A stretch of 64,000 nucleotides of DNA from Alentia gelatinosa (lineage: Eukaryota > Annelida > Polychaeta > Phyllodocida > Polynoidae). Location: NCBI GenBank assembly GCA_950022655.1, contig OX465579.1, forward strand, positions 141,307,118-141,371,117. The letters are read 5' to 3'. The position numbers and the translations under genes were made by a program. Below, piece after piece: positions 9,946 to 22,282 of this stretch. The notes below the pieces were generated by a model that searched no databases, was not told the origin of the DNA, and was given only the letters and a program-made list of their open reading frames with translations. Numbering within the stretch: position 1 is the stretch's first letter; every line of letters begins with the position of its first letter.

Positions 9946-12900
9946 ATGCCACCGAAGACCCCAGCGGAGTGTGTCCGACTTTACAGGGCCCACCATCGGG
10001 AGGATCCGGCATATGGTCAGAGAGAACGGCGCCGGTGCCGTGGGAAGTATGTGAAGCGTGAGGATATGGAGCGTGAGAACGAGGAGAAAGCAACATTAGA
10101 AAGGGAGAGGGTGCGAATCAACACCGCCCTGCACCGGCTGCGGAATTGCTCCGCTGGGAGTCCTGATGGCCAACCCACTCAGGCAACAGCATCTGCAAGT
10201 AAGTGGTTTACAATTTTTCACCTTACTAATAGATACATTCAGCAAAACTTTATTGAGTTATGTACGTTTTCTGACTATTGATAGAATTCTGACAATTCTT
10301 ATACACCAGGAATATTCTCAGTGTTAGAATATTCATTGCAAAGAGTAATTCTATTCCAATAATAATGTTGTGAATCATACTTTATCACAATTTTTTCCTC
10401 ACTCCCAACTTTCATCCCTGCTTAAAAAAAAGGAAAAGTTTAAATTTCAATCATTAAAGACATTATTTGGCAATGAGAACTAAATGCATGCTTGCATTAT
10501 TTCCAACAGGAGACCAGAGGTATGCCGCAAGGGCTTCCACGTCGGCAGCGGAAGACCCGCAAGCCCCGCCGGTTGATGACAGCCTCTCCTCATCCCAGGA
10601 GCCTCTCCCCTCCCTGGACTCCACATCCACAGGGGAGGAAAGTCAGCCACAGATGATGACACGGTAAAATTCCACATGAAATATATTTCCTGTCTTTCCT
10701 TTTTCATAACCACAACTCACATCACTCTTTCCATGTTTCTATTTTATAATACATGTTCTGTAAAATTTGCAAGTTGTTCTTTTTTTATGTTTAAAGTTCA
10801 CGGGCCAAGGGCAGAAAGACGACCATGGAGGAGGAGGTGCTGCAAGTCACACAACGTTCTTTGGAGAAGACCGGCTGGACCACTTAAAATTTTCTTCTTA
10901 CAAGTTCATTGATCATCTGTGATTTTCCTTTTCATGTAACAATCTTCTACATTTTCAGATCTTTTTCAACCAATGAAGCTGGCCTTTCATGAATTGACAT
11001 TCTTTACATGTTTCCACCTTTTATCCATCAGTTTTAATGAATGTTCTTTGCATGTATCCTAAGGAACCCTTTAAAGTCAGAATGTCATTTGCTTGTCGTA
11101 GACGAGTGAACCGTCAAGTCAGCCTTACATTCAGGCAGCTTAAGAAAGAGAGGGAACAGAACAGCCGTCTATGCAGAGAGTTGTGGTGAATGAAAAAGAA
11201 GCTTAATAGAACTAAGCATGCAGAAAAGTCTAAGGTTGTAGATGGTGATTTGTGTGTGGAGGCTGATGTAACAATCGGGTCAGATCTAAATGATTCTTTC
11301 TTGATGGCTGAAGCAATAATCAGGTCAGATGGGCTCAGCCCAAGTAAAGTTCCCAAAATAATGAAGTCTATGTCTGCTCAAGATCTCCTTGTTTCAGCAA
11401 TGAAAACAAGTATAAGTAAAACTGTGCGAAAGGATTTGTTGGCAAGTGAGCCCATTCAAAGTAGTCGTTTGACAAGCGAGATAAGCCGTCAGCTTGATGT
11501 TGACCAGCGGTTACTGAAGAAAACCATAAAGACCCAGCGTTGTACTTTGTCTGCCGAAAAGAAGGCCCATGTATTAGAGTATCTTCTCAGGCCTCAGAAC
11601 TCTATGACCCTTCCTGGTAAAAAGGATTGTATGACCTTTAAGAAAGAGAAGTTACAAATCTCTGTACTGCTTGACTTTATGTCCGTTTTGTACAAAAAGT
11701 ATGTGTCCGAGTTTCCTGATCAAAAGAACGGTTTGGCATCGTTTTTTTGGGCTAGGCCCCGTAATATTTGTCTTGTTCATTACATGAACCGCATGGTCTG
11801 TCTTTGTAAAAGACATCAAAACATGGCTCTTTTTTTGAAGGCTGTGAAGCCTCTAGGATTCGTGCAAAATCCTGACAAATTCATTGAGGTTGGGGATGAC
11901 GTTTCCACCTTGGAAGCCAAACTTGAGGAATCTTTACCTGATGTTGTAACAACAGAACAGTGGAAGCGTTGTGAAGTGACATATGGTGAAGGCCAAGTCA
12001 CAAAGAAATTGAAGCTTGTCACAGAACTTCATGATAAGTCCAAATTCAAAGAGCTTTTTATCAAGGAGACAAAAGATTTTCAGTCGCATGCCGAAAGACT
12101 GCATGTTCAGCATTCTCAGATTTTGACCCTCAAAAAGAAGTTACCAACAACAACTCAGGTAGACTTTGCCCAAAACTGGGCCATTCAGTATCACCAAGAG
12201 GTACAGAGTGCCTATTATTCCAAAGACGAGATCACTGTTCATCCTATTGTGCAGGATGAGAAGCTTCATCATAAATCATATGTCATAGTATCCGACGAAT
12301 GAAGCCACATGGCAGGCACTGTGTTAGCATTTTTGCGTGCCTTGATTCCAGACTCCAGATTGACTTTCCTGGGGTAGAGTTCATTCACTACCTCAGTGAC
12401 TCCCCTGCGTCACAATACAGAAATATTCACATGTTTGCCTTATTGAGCAAACATGCTGAAATGTTTGGCATACCAGCGAGCTGGTCTTATTTTGAGTCAG
12501 GGCACGGGAAGGGCCCCTGTGATGGGGTGGGTGCAACTTCAAAGCACACAGCCGATTTGGCAGTGAAACGGGGGGCCAACATCCAATCAGCCACAGAATA
12601 TGTGGCTTGTGTATAGTCAGACACATCAGCAATAACGCACATTATTGTGACATGTGCAGAAGTCGCCATTTCTGCAAGTCAGCTAAAGGAATCCCTTGTG
12701 CCAACTGGTAAAGTGAAGGGCACTATGTCAACGCATGCAGCTGTTTCAAAACAGCCGGGAACTGTCTCCCTGGGTGCAACTTCATGTTTCAAAGACAGTT
12801 CACATTGCACTGTGAGGGGTGGAAAGAGTATGAGCTGTTTAAACGTCCTCAGCCTCAAACCGAGCCTGAGGAGGTTGAAGCAGCTGATCAGCTATTTGAA

Positions 12901-13243
12901 CATCCTCAGCCTCAAGCTGAGACTGAGGATGTTGAAATACCGTTCTTGTATAGATGGATTGGTACCCGATGACTATGTAGCTGTTGTTTATTCAGAGAAG
13001 TGGTTTGTGGCACAAATTCTGAATATCTCTGACCTTGTCACAGTCACTTTCATGTGGCCGACAAGCAGCCAATGTGATGTGTTTAAGTGGCCCAAAGGAA
13101 AGAGTGATGTGATGGATATTGAGACATCATTGATACTCATGAAGGTTCCGGTACCAGTAGAGATTTGCCGGAGGAAGGGATGTTTCAGCATCTCTCCGGA
13201 GACAAGGAGGTCCATAATCCGGGCGTTTAAATCTATCAAGTAA
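9946..13243 (+). pseudogene. Multi-exon DDE-type transposase pseudogene
   Basis: Exon 1 is 9946-10198 (MPPKTPAECVRLYR start, basic, helix-rich; GTAAGT donor). Exon 2 is 10510-10663 and exon 3 starts at 10797; their phases match. A later exon begins near 11102 and runs into the long frame 11190-12302. The core reads TQVDFAQNW (Asp at 12162), then after a frame change DSPASQYRN (Asp at 12398) and YFESGHGKGPCDG (Glu at 12494), which I take as the DDE triad. A C-terminal domain follows (DDYVAVVYSEKWFVAQI, about 12965-13020). Breaks: TGA at 11187 and 12300, TAG at 12614, and frame changes near 12345, 12800 and 12955. The N-terminal, core and C-terminal pattern matches an abundant invertebrate transposase family that I cannot name with certainty. 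Confidence 0.7.
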
Positions 13244-13448
13244 TTTTTATAGTCAGAAAGTGAAACTGTGGGTATTTTATAAATGTATTAAGTAAAAAGA
13301 GATTTCACCCCTTCCCCTGCCCTGACTCAAAAGGATTTTATATTTACGATTTAAAGACATGCAATGTTGTGCATGCATCTAGTATGATAAGTGTTAAATG
13401 TGGTTAAATGTGGTTAAATGTTTCAGCTTCAACTGTTTAAAAAGAAGT

Positions 13449-13710
13449 TTTATATCAGAGGTGACCCACCACAGATTAAATCTAGTCTTTGGTGGGTGGC
13501 CTCTGAAACAAAGTATTGGAAAACTATTTATCCCAGAGGCCACCCACCACAGATGCATTAATCTAGTTTGTGGTGGGCGCCTTCTGGTCAACAGTATTGG
13601 GTATAGCACAAAGTGCAAAGACAGAGTTGACAGTTTTAAAAAGTATCAATAGTATGCATTTATATCAGAGGGCCCCCACCACAGATTATTTAGTCTGTGG
13701 TGGGTGCATG
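13449..13710. repeat. Three consecutive CCACCACAGATTA hairpins
   Basis: Hairpins centred near 13477, 13557 and 13685. Each pairs a (G)CCACCCACCACAGATTA arm with a (T)AGTCTNTGGTGGGTGG-like arm, and each starts within a TTTAT(A/C)(T/C)CAGAGG context. They lie between the transposase end and the right motif array. Confidence 0.8.
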
Positions 13711-13716
13711 TGAGTA

Positions 13717-13815
13717 CATGTGCATGTGCACATAAATGTTGTTATCTAAGCAACATGATAGTATCATTAAATACTATCATCTTGCTTAGCTAACAACATT
13801 TATAAATGTGCACAT
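13717..13815. repeat. Long inverted repeat
   Basis: Arms of about 48 bp around a centre near 13767, with TAAATGTTGTTA and TAACAACATTTA as outer halves and GATAGTAT/ATACTATC inside. A few mismatches. Confidence 0.85.
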
Positions 13816-13888
13816 GTTCATACATACTCTAGTATTTACTTTTGAATGTATCACTGACCTGATTTTGCTCAGCCCTCCACACTTCAGG

Positions 13889-14735
13889 TCAAATTAGAAG
13901 GAAAACCCCTCAAAGATTAAAAATTATTAATCTCTGATGAGTTTTCTTATTTGACCTATTTTTTCTGTGCATAGCACAACAAAAGTCAAACATTTTAAAA
14001 AGTAACTAAGTAAGAGTAAAGCAAAGAAAATGTAATACAACTCCTGTGTCAGCCTGTGTAAGCCTTTTTTAATCCTTTCAGGGCGGATAATGCCTTGAGG
14101 CATTCCCCCGCATAGACCTGAGAATGCCTTGAGGCATTCCCAAGCGTAGACCTGAGAATGCCTTGAGGCATTATTTATGAAATTTAGTAATATTTACAAT
14201 TTTCAATTATTCATGAAGAAATAATCGAACAATGAATATGAAACTTTCAGAGAATATACCTATGATACAGTATTTAATGATATTTGGTTAAACAAATAAT
14301 ATAGATAAGGGTGATGTGTAATATCACGTGATCAAATAATAGAATTTGGATTTAGACAAAAATGGGCCCGTCCCCTGGCATCATACCAGTCCCAAGTACC
14401 CGCCATGACCAACAGGGCTCTGCAACAGACCCCCGTCTTTAAAGGGTTAAGTGGCAAATCGGAAGGGCCACCCATAAAAGATTAAATATATGTTCAATCT
14501 CTCATGAGTGGCCCTTCTTATTTAATTTTGTTTTTCTATGCCTCGCACAACAAAAGTAAACATTTCAAAAAGTAACTAAGTAAGAGTAAAGCTAAAGGAA
14601 ATGTAGTACAAGTGCCTCCTTGTGTCATAATCTTTCAGCTTTTTTAAGTGGCAAATCAGAAGGGCCACCCATGAAAGATTAAATATGTTCAATTTTTTAT
14701 GAGTGGCCCTTCTTATTTGACTTTATTTTTGTGTT
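13889..14735. repeat. Tandem hairpin-bearing units of about 190 bp, one split by element C
   Basis: Unit 1 (about 13889-14072), unit 2 (14451-14647) and partial unit 3 (14648-14735) share the order: hairpin (GAAGGGCCACCCAT...ATGAGTGGCCCTTC in units 2 and 3, a diverged version in unit 1), then GCACAACAAAAGT, then AAAGTAACTAAGTAAGAG, then a T-run with TTAA. Element C sits exactly in the TTAA that ends unit 1. Confidence 0.8.
14069..14450 (+). mobile_element. piggyBac-like TTAA element C
   Basis: A 374-bp segment between TTAA at 14069-14072 and TTAA at 14447-14450; ends TCCTTT... and ...AAAGGG. Three copies of the palindrome AATGCCTTGAGGCATT lie near the left end, about 35 bp apart. It is non-autonomous. 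The neighbouring unit at 14644-14647 has the same flanks with a single TTAA, so it serves as an empty site. Confidence 0.75.
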
Positions 14736-14836
14736 AAGTAATACAATCCTAGTGTTTGTGGGTGACAGTGTGAGCCACACAGTTAATGCAAGTGCAAAAA
14801 ACACACATAAGGTTTCTATCTGTTCAATATCTGCAT

Positions 14837-15952
14837 GGCGTTACGGTAAATACATGCCTATTGTATTCACCGTAACGCCACTTTTACTGATATTAGTTAT
14901 AGAAAGGATTATTAGATACGGTCAAAATAAGTGCCTTTGATTAGGTGGAATTGCACCTATGAACTACAGTAAAAATAAGCTGTTCTAGTTGTTTATTGGT
15001 GTTTTAAGAAAGCTATGATGATAATACAAATCAACCACACAATCGTCTGTTGTACAAAGTTTGAATCAGATTGGCCTTTCTGTACAATTATGTGGTTTCT
15101 AGTTATGCTTCATTGTGTTATCACACAGAAACAGGTGTTCATTTGTTATAAATTCCAAATTATGTCTCCAGTAACTTCAACTTGTTTGGCTGTGTGTGGT
15201 GTGTATTCACCGTCACTTTTCAAGTATTCACCGTAACGTGATGTCAGTGGACATTAAAACAATGTGAAGTTGTGCGAACTCTTTCCTTTCATCTTGTATG
15301 AGGACGTTGAATGTCTAGAGTATCTTTTCAGATGGAAATTTTAAGGTTTCAATGTATATTGCTCTTAGCTTGTGGTTTGTGAAAGGTGGTGAAATGTTAA
15401 ATTTTAACTTTTCAGTCTAAATTGAGAAAAAAAAAAATTTCAAATTTGTACCAAATCGCTGCCTACCCAGCTTCTTTGTTGTGTTATCAGACAGAAACAG
15501 GCGTTCATTTTAAAAAATATCATTGTGTCTTCAGAAGTTTCTTCAATAGCCAACCTATTGTTTCTGTATCTTCTGTCACGCTTTATGTATTCACCGTAAC
15601 GAAGTGATTTCGCATGTCAGAGATACACTATGGGTGTTTTTCTTCTATAAAGTTAATATTAATGCAGCCACACTAATAAAAAGATTATTTTTATTTACAA
15701 CTATATGGGTTTGATTAATTCTTTTAAGAAATGTATTGATATTAATACATGTATACAGTTCTCTACAGCAGAACTATATTACGTAAGTGGAAATTTATAA
15801 TTTATTTGCCAATAAACACCTTCTAAAATAGAAGAATAGACCATAATAAAGTGAAAATAGATTTTAAATTACTGTATTTCCATACATTTATTGATACTAA
15901 CTTTTACAAAGGTGATACTGCTGAAATGTACTTCCTGTATTCACCGTCACGC
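14837..15952 (-). repeat. Right subterminal motif array
   Basis: Reversed copies TGTATTCACCGT(C/A)AC at 14862, 15202, 15224, 15586 and 15936. At 14836-14880 a forward and a reversed copy form a 19-bp-arm hairpin (one mismatch). Confidence 0.85.
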
Positions 15953-16514
15953 TATTTCACGACTTTTCCTAGATAGCACTGTGTGTACATAAGAACAGAC
16001 TTTCTCTAGGGGATTTTTTTTTCTGAAAGTACACATGCTAAAGTTAATGGACAAGAGTAAATAAATATCTAGAACTAACTGATACTTTTTTATGTGTTCT
16101 GACAATAGAATATAAAATTTAAGTACAGAAATAGCTGAATTTCTTTATAAATAACTGGAAATGGTATTAAAAAAATAGGGAAATGTACTAGGAGTAATGC
16201 CTAAAAAATAGTTTTCCCCTAAGGACATTTCCCTTTGCTATTAGAGTGTATTGGAAAATTTAAGTTAGATACTAAGGATATTTTCATATATCCAACCATT
16301 GCTTTCCAGGCCCAAACGTGACAGTGAATACATGTGCTCTGAGAACTATTTCTTTAGAAAATTCTCTTGAGACAACCATATTAGAAAGGATGAGGAGATG
16401 TCAGGTATGTACATTTGAGACCCTTCTCTACCAGGAAAAAAAATATAAGAAATCATTTAGGAAATTTTTAATTTTTTTTTCTAAAATACCCAATTAGTTT
16501 TTTCGTGCAGGTGG
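15953..16514. other. AT-rich spacer with the last motif copy
   Basis: One forward motif copy at 16317-16332; otherwise nothing seen. Confidence 0.3.
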
Positions 16515-17160
16515 CCCAGATATCATGGATTTTCATGGTAAAGATTATATCGTCACCATAGACTATTTCTCTTGCTACATCCTCTGTAAACTTCTTCCAT
16601 CATAGACATCAGGAAGACGTTCCAGAAGCTATGGCCCCCAAAAGAATCATCTCAGACAAGGGCCCTTGCATAGAGTCAGAGCGCTTCAAGAAATTCTGTT
16701 TTCAATCTAGGCAATGGACACACTACATCCAGTCCCCATCGCAATTCAAGCAATGGTGGAGCAGAAAGAGCTATCCAGTCAGTCAAAAACATGTTGAAGA
16801 AGAACCCTGATGATGTTGAAATGATATTGGCAATTCAAGTATACCAAGCATACCCCTCACTGACAGCCTTCTAAGCCATGCAGAGTTGATGTTCAATAGA
16901 AGTACAAACACACGTCTTGCTCCAATTCGTCAAAAATCACTGAAAAAGTCTGCCCCCACAGAACACCCCCCCCCCCCCCCCCAAAAAAAAAAAAGTTTTC
17001 CCCTCAACGGAAATAACAAAAATGTGTTAGCCCCCTATGGGAATGAAATACTTCAAGTGCCTCAGCTCGGTCTCGTGATGTGGGAGTGTAGGCTGGTGTC
17101 ACCTGGTGATTTACATGGACACTATCAAACTCCAATCATTGCAGTCACAGTGATATTTAT
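16515..17160 (+). pseudogene. Decayed Ty3/gypsy-like retroelement integrase fragment
   Basis: Plus-strand pieces in changing frames carry the three integrase landmarks: VTIDYFS (first Asp, near 16550), IISDKGPC (second Asp, near 16650) and NGGAERAIQ (Glu, near 16755). The downstream part includes AELMFNRSTNTR at about 16880-16915. A C-run and A-run at 16968-16993 separates it from a short remainder. Frameshifts and stops show it is inactive; no LTRs or other pol domains were seen. Confidence 0.7.
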
Positions 17161-17164
17161 TTAA

Positions 17165-20100
17165 CTCGACCTTTGTCCTCAAGAAGTAGCTACGTGAACG
17201 GTGGCCGTCACTCAGTGGGAAAACAATACATTTCCCATTCATTGTTCTTCAAATGGTTCTCCACATGCGCTCGTTCATCACATCTACTATCAAAATACAC
17301 CTTCTGAAAGCTAAGATTCAGGGCTCTCCTGAGAATATAAATATAGGAGTAAAGGGGCAATATGTTTTTTAAATTGCCACTTTATTCAAGAAGGATTGGC
17401 CTGGGCCTATACCCTGCTCCATAGCCACTGCTCTGTCAGACAGTGTTTAGGTCATTCATCTGTTGATTACTATTTTAGACAATCAGAGGACATCTTAGTC
17501 TTCACTCAAGTGCTGTTACAAAATCTCTATGACCGGAACAACTTGATCAAGCACCAATTTGAAAAACAGAAAAGCTCAAATATGAATGAATCAAACAGAT
17601 AAGTACCTCTACCATTACAAAGAGCATACATAGAGGATTAATTTGATGTATGATATGCCGCCTTCCGACATTGACACACCAACCCTACTTGTTGATTGAA
17701 TTATGTAGTCGATTCCAGCACAGACTTGTATGACTGTGATATCAGTAAGGGATCACTGACCAGTTCAAATCCCAGATGGAGAATATCACTGATATAGTGC
17801 GTTGTTCAATATTGTAGGAATTCAAAGCCTAGATCATACAAAGTTTTACTATAAAATACTTTACTTAATCGAAACACGAATGTGTATTTCTTCATCCTGT
17901 TACGTAAGCTAAGACAATACTTTGTTCCTGAGCGAGTAACACTATAGTTATTTGCTTTGCATATGCGAGTTACTATCATAGTTTATGAAATGTTAATAAA
18001 TGGTCTTTACGGATACTTAATATCTATCTGTACGCGTACTGACAGGGATTTGTTGTTGATACAGTATCTGCACAGAAAAAGGGTAAGAGAAAGCCACCTA
18101 TGTTGAAATATTTATTTCACGTCATTTCATCATTCATCAAATGTTGACGAATAATAAATCACAAGGAAGATTGAAACAAATATTCTTCATATAACCACTT
18201 CAGTATTCTGAAAAATATAGACGTTATTCCTTCAATATATTTGGTATATGCCTTAGTCTAACATACTTAGTAGACCAACTATTATCACATTGCACAAGGA
18301 AAAGTTCGGATGAAATTTCAAAACAAACTTTCGTGGGAAAATAAGGGACCCATTCTTTAAAATGATCTCTTGACTGAATGTAGAACCATTTCCTTTCTCA
18401 ACCCCTTCACAATGATCTTTGTTTGCACGTGAAGAAAACATGCAAGGGCCATACGTGTTCTGGTCCTAATACAGCATGATCATAATCGTAGCGAGTCATC
18501 TGAATGGATGCATGACAGAGAGACATGGCACCAGAACAAGTACTTTGGCTGGTAACTAAAGACGAGCTCTTGACGACGAGGACAAAATCGAACCCCACTC
18601 GACCGCCATATCCCAAGGGCAAAGTATGGATTAATTTATCTCCACAAGACTGGCAAATTAAGAAAACACCCAAGCACTCACTGAACAATTGAGTACAGCT
18701 TCCTACAGGAGCTGTACACTGAATGAATTGGAACTAGAATTCCGGGGCAAATGCATTGTATTAGTATTCGATCATTTCTGAGTTGTCAAGTGACACAAGA
18801 TAAATTTCAATTTTGATTTATGTCAATGATATAATATAATTTTAGAGAAGTGGAAAACAGAAAGCGGGGTTAATAATACATAGGAAAAGAAAATTTGCAT
18901 GAAACACTTGTTGATCTTAGGGTTCCAAGAGTGTTGGGAGTTCATCCGAACCAATCGCTTATAATGACTTTAACCAGGTAATTCCTGTACGATTCCTCCA
19001 TCAACATTTATTACTGAATTGTCAACCAATTAAACGCTTGAAAGTAATTGCCAATAATTAATTCAGAAAAAAATGGGGATTCATAAGCAGAACTAAGGGT
19101 CATACCCAAACACAGCTATTACCTTCCGATTAGCACAAATATTTAATATTGGCAAGTGGTTAACAAGATAAACAATATGAATCCTTGTTTAATTTATCGT
19201 TTCTGGCAACCGAAATATTTCCTTGTTGTGTACGTAAGTATGCAAGGTTATATCTATCTACGTACACATTCACTCATAACCATTAATGAAGTGTTGTTAC
19301 TCCTGATAAACTTTCTTGAAACCATCAGTTTTGATTGTTCGATGCAAATCAATTAGTGTTTCACCGAGCAAAGTTACTTAAGGTAAATCTTCACAAGAAA
19401 AGAAGCAAATAACATACATTCTAGTATGTTCATAAACCTACAATTCTATAGCTTTAAAATAATTTTACACCATAACAGGTCAGATTATGTCTTGTTACAT
19501 GAAGGGCAGGTTAGAATTTTTACTCGTTGATGTAGACGTTAGACATTTCTAGCGCATTAATGAATGCTTTAATTTCAAAGATCGATCAAATTTCTGTAAC
19601 CTCTTTTTGTAGTGTGCAAGAAAACAATCTGTTGGCAAAGATTACATCTTTCTGTAGAATTCACTGCTATGATAATCAAAGCAGGTGCTATTCTGGGAGC
19701 CATGCTATATATGGTATAAATGTGATACTAATATTCAAGTGAAATAGACGAGAAATAAAATCGGAAATTTCGTGTAAGTACAACTTGAAACACTCATGTG
19801 TGTCTGTAAAACATTGTTCAAGAGACAAGGTACACTACTTGGTCTCATGAATAAAGATTATCCATTTAGACGTCGACCGTCCGTTTGTTGGCATCTTTTT
19901 CGATAATGACCCATTTCTCTTGAGACAATCCAGTTTCAATGGTTACATTAAAGCACACTCACTGATCAATGGTCACCTCAGTATATCATATTTTCCGGCG
20001 CCTAGTGTTCTAGACTTAAGATTTTAAACTTGATTAAACTTAGTACTATGCCAGGCATCGTTCTACCCTTATATTTTACAAGTATAGATACATCACACAC

Positions 20101-22226
20101 ATATATACTTATATATGTATATGTAAAACAAGGTAAACCTTTACTATCCCAAAATGTTGCTACCCAGTAGGTAATAAATGCTTCCCTTGTTATGATGTTC
20201 CTGGTGGCCAGCACAAGACACACATTTCATTAACAGTGCAGTCATAAATAATATATGGAGACAATACTGAAACAGTAATCAACTTGAAGGAAAGTAACAC
20301 ACCAGTAGAACAGCATGACAAGGGAGCATGTTATCCCGTCACCCGTTACTCTTGTTTTAGAAAAGAGCCCTTGCCTCCCCTTCAAGAACAAGAAAATCCC
20401 TTCTCCATATTACCAATATATCTATTATGTCTATATATACGAGCACATTACTCTGTCCCTTAGGTATGAGGACGTCTGCTTCATTTGAGCAGTGTGGAAG
20501 ACCAAATACTGCAAAACACATTTACCATCACCAATTACCGGGAAGCAGAATAAGGTTGGAGACGATCAAACACAAAATAGCAGTCCCCGAGGCGTCCATA
20601 TATGACTCGCTTAGCGACTCGAACAGCTGACTGGTACAATTTGCAAGATATTTTCCTATTGTGGAGGAGGGGTTGGGATTGTTTACTGAATACCCGACAG
20701 ATTATAGCATCATCGCATGAAGGTATGAAGGATTATACGAATATGCACCATTATAGTCATGATCAATATCGTGTCGATACATATATATCTATATACACAT
20801 TAGAATTTCTGGTAAAAATAAATACTGTTTCAATTTATTCTATTCCAGCTTTAGGGAGATGCCATGTGGCGACTCTGGCGGACATCTCCACCTTCCGGTA
20901 ACTCGAGGCATGACAATAGACAAACACTCGATGGACCGGAGGTAGGTTTTTGAGAGTAGGCTAGTTAGACTACGTCAAGTGGCATCTATTCCACACAGAT
21001 GTATTTGGGATGTAAGTGATTCCATCGAAATAACCGTAAAAGAAAGATCTACGTAATCCACGTATTCTGTTAAAACGCTGTGAAGGAATCTTCCCTGGCT
21101 CGGGTTTGGTATTCATTAGAAATAATTTATTTGGAATAAAGGTTAACAGCTTCTTCATCAGATTCATACTGAAATTTGACTTATCGGTATGACTTGTCTT
21201 TGCAAACCAGCATATGTACCATCAGCAGCCTACAGTCATCCTGTCAAAGCTCAACCTGGCACTGATACGTATTGACATGAACCATCGTTCATTTATATTA
21301 GGAATATATAAGGTTTTTTTCCAATTAGCTATAACCGGTTTTATATTAAGAAACCTGTGACTGGACGACTGCACGTGCAGCATTGACACTGGACTCCTGT
21401 GTGATAAATAAACCTTCAGTACAACGGCAGTTTAATGAAAATATGAAAATCAATGATTTGTAGTATTAACACAATAAATTCTACATGCTGCTAAATTTGA
21501 GACCTTGTGCGGGACCTACCACTAAAGTCTATCCCCTTGATAATCGTGTTAAAATTTCCATTTGACTTTGTCGTATTTTCGTATTTTCGATGGTAAGAGA
21601 CAGTACAGCAAGATGCGATAGAATAAAATGTATCTACAAAAATCACTGGCATATATTTATCAGTGAGTATGGTAACATTACAACCGTTCACAACTGAACA
21701 TTCTTAGAAACATTAATTCGGCGATTTATCATGTCCAGTTTACAAGCACAGCAGAGGCTTCTATGGCATAATTTCTTTTCCAAACACAGTCAGACTTTTG
21801 ACCAGCGTTTATATTAAACGTCACTACCATCCTGAAAACTCACAATTTTCTTTCGATCCATAATGCGCACAAGTTACTTGCTCTCCAGAATCCAATTGCG
21901 CAAGTACACGTGGTCGCACGCTAATGTACCATGTCTAGACGACCTTCGGCAATGACGCCTTGTGCCCATGCGTAAGAGGAGACTTAAAACGCCTCCACAC
22001 TGTTCAGCTGCCCACTGCTTCAGAAGCATTGAGGTGCCCCATCCCCAACATAATCCGAATAAATGTGTCTTGAAGAGACATCATCCTGCCTAAGACACCG
22101 CCTCTGTTGTTGCCGAGCAGAGTCGACTGGTATTGAAACCCCTCACCCTCCCCACCCAGGACCCTTGTGGAATGGCATCGTACATGCTGTGGCAAATAGG
22201 AATCATAGATTGTGTGAACGAGCAAC
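17165..22226. other. 5 kb without a recognised gene
   Basis: AT-rich sequence with only short chance frames on both strands. Its right part is downstream of the MTDH stop codon at 22227 and should include the MTDH 3' UTR. Reverse AATAAA signals exist at about 21124 and 20827, too far to assign with confidence. Confidence 0.4.
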
Positions 22227-22282
22227 TTAATTCTCCCGCCTCGCTTTTCTCCTCTTCTTAACGGGTTTCGCTTCTTGCCAAT
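22227..22282 (-). CDS. MTDH: MTDH exon 9: conserved basic C-terminus and stop
   Basis: Encodes (D)WQEAKPVKKRRKARREN and TAA. The Trp followed by a basic KKxxKARRE end is the family's C-terminal signature. Too short to appear as a free-standing ORF; found by phase. Confidence 0.85.

Larger units (their letters stand above)
8575..16332 (+). mobile_element. Large decayed DNA transposon with opposed subterminal motif arrays
   Basis: A transposase pseudogene (9946-13243) is flanked by repeated copies of the motif CGTGACGGTGAATACA. Left of the gene the copies point forward (8575, 8747, 9105, 9282, 9387 partial, 9461, 9627). Right of it they are mainly reversed (TGTATTCACCGTCAC at 14862, 15202, 15224, 15586, 15936), with one forward copy at 16317. 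Such opposed subterminal repeats are typical transposase binding sites. The outer termini and target duplication were not resolved, so the limits given are those of the first and last motif. Confidence 0.6.

Noticed and set aside
11114..11356. Minus-strand frame opposite the transposase
   Set aside because: Shadow of the transposase reading frame.
8575..16332. CRISPR-like or satellite explanation for the repeated 15-16 bp motif
   Set aside because: Spacing is irregular, orientation flips across the transposase, and the genome is eukaryotic.
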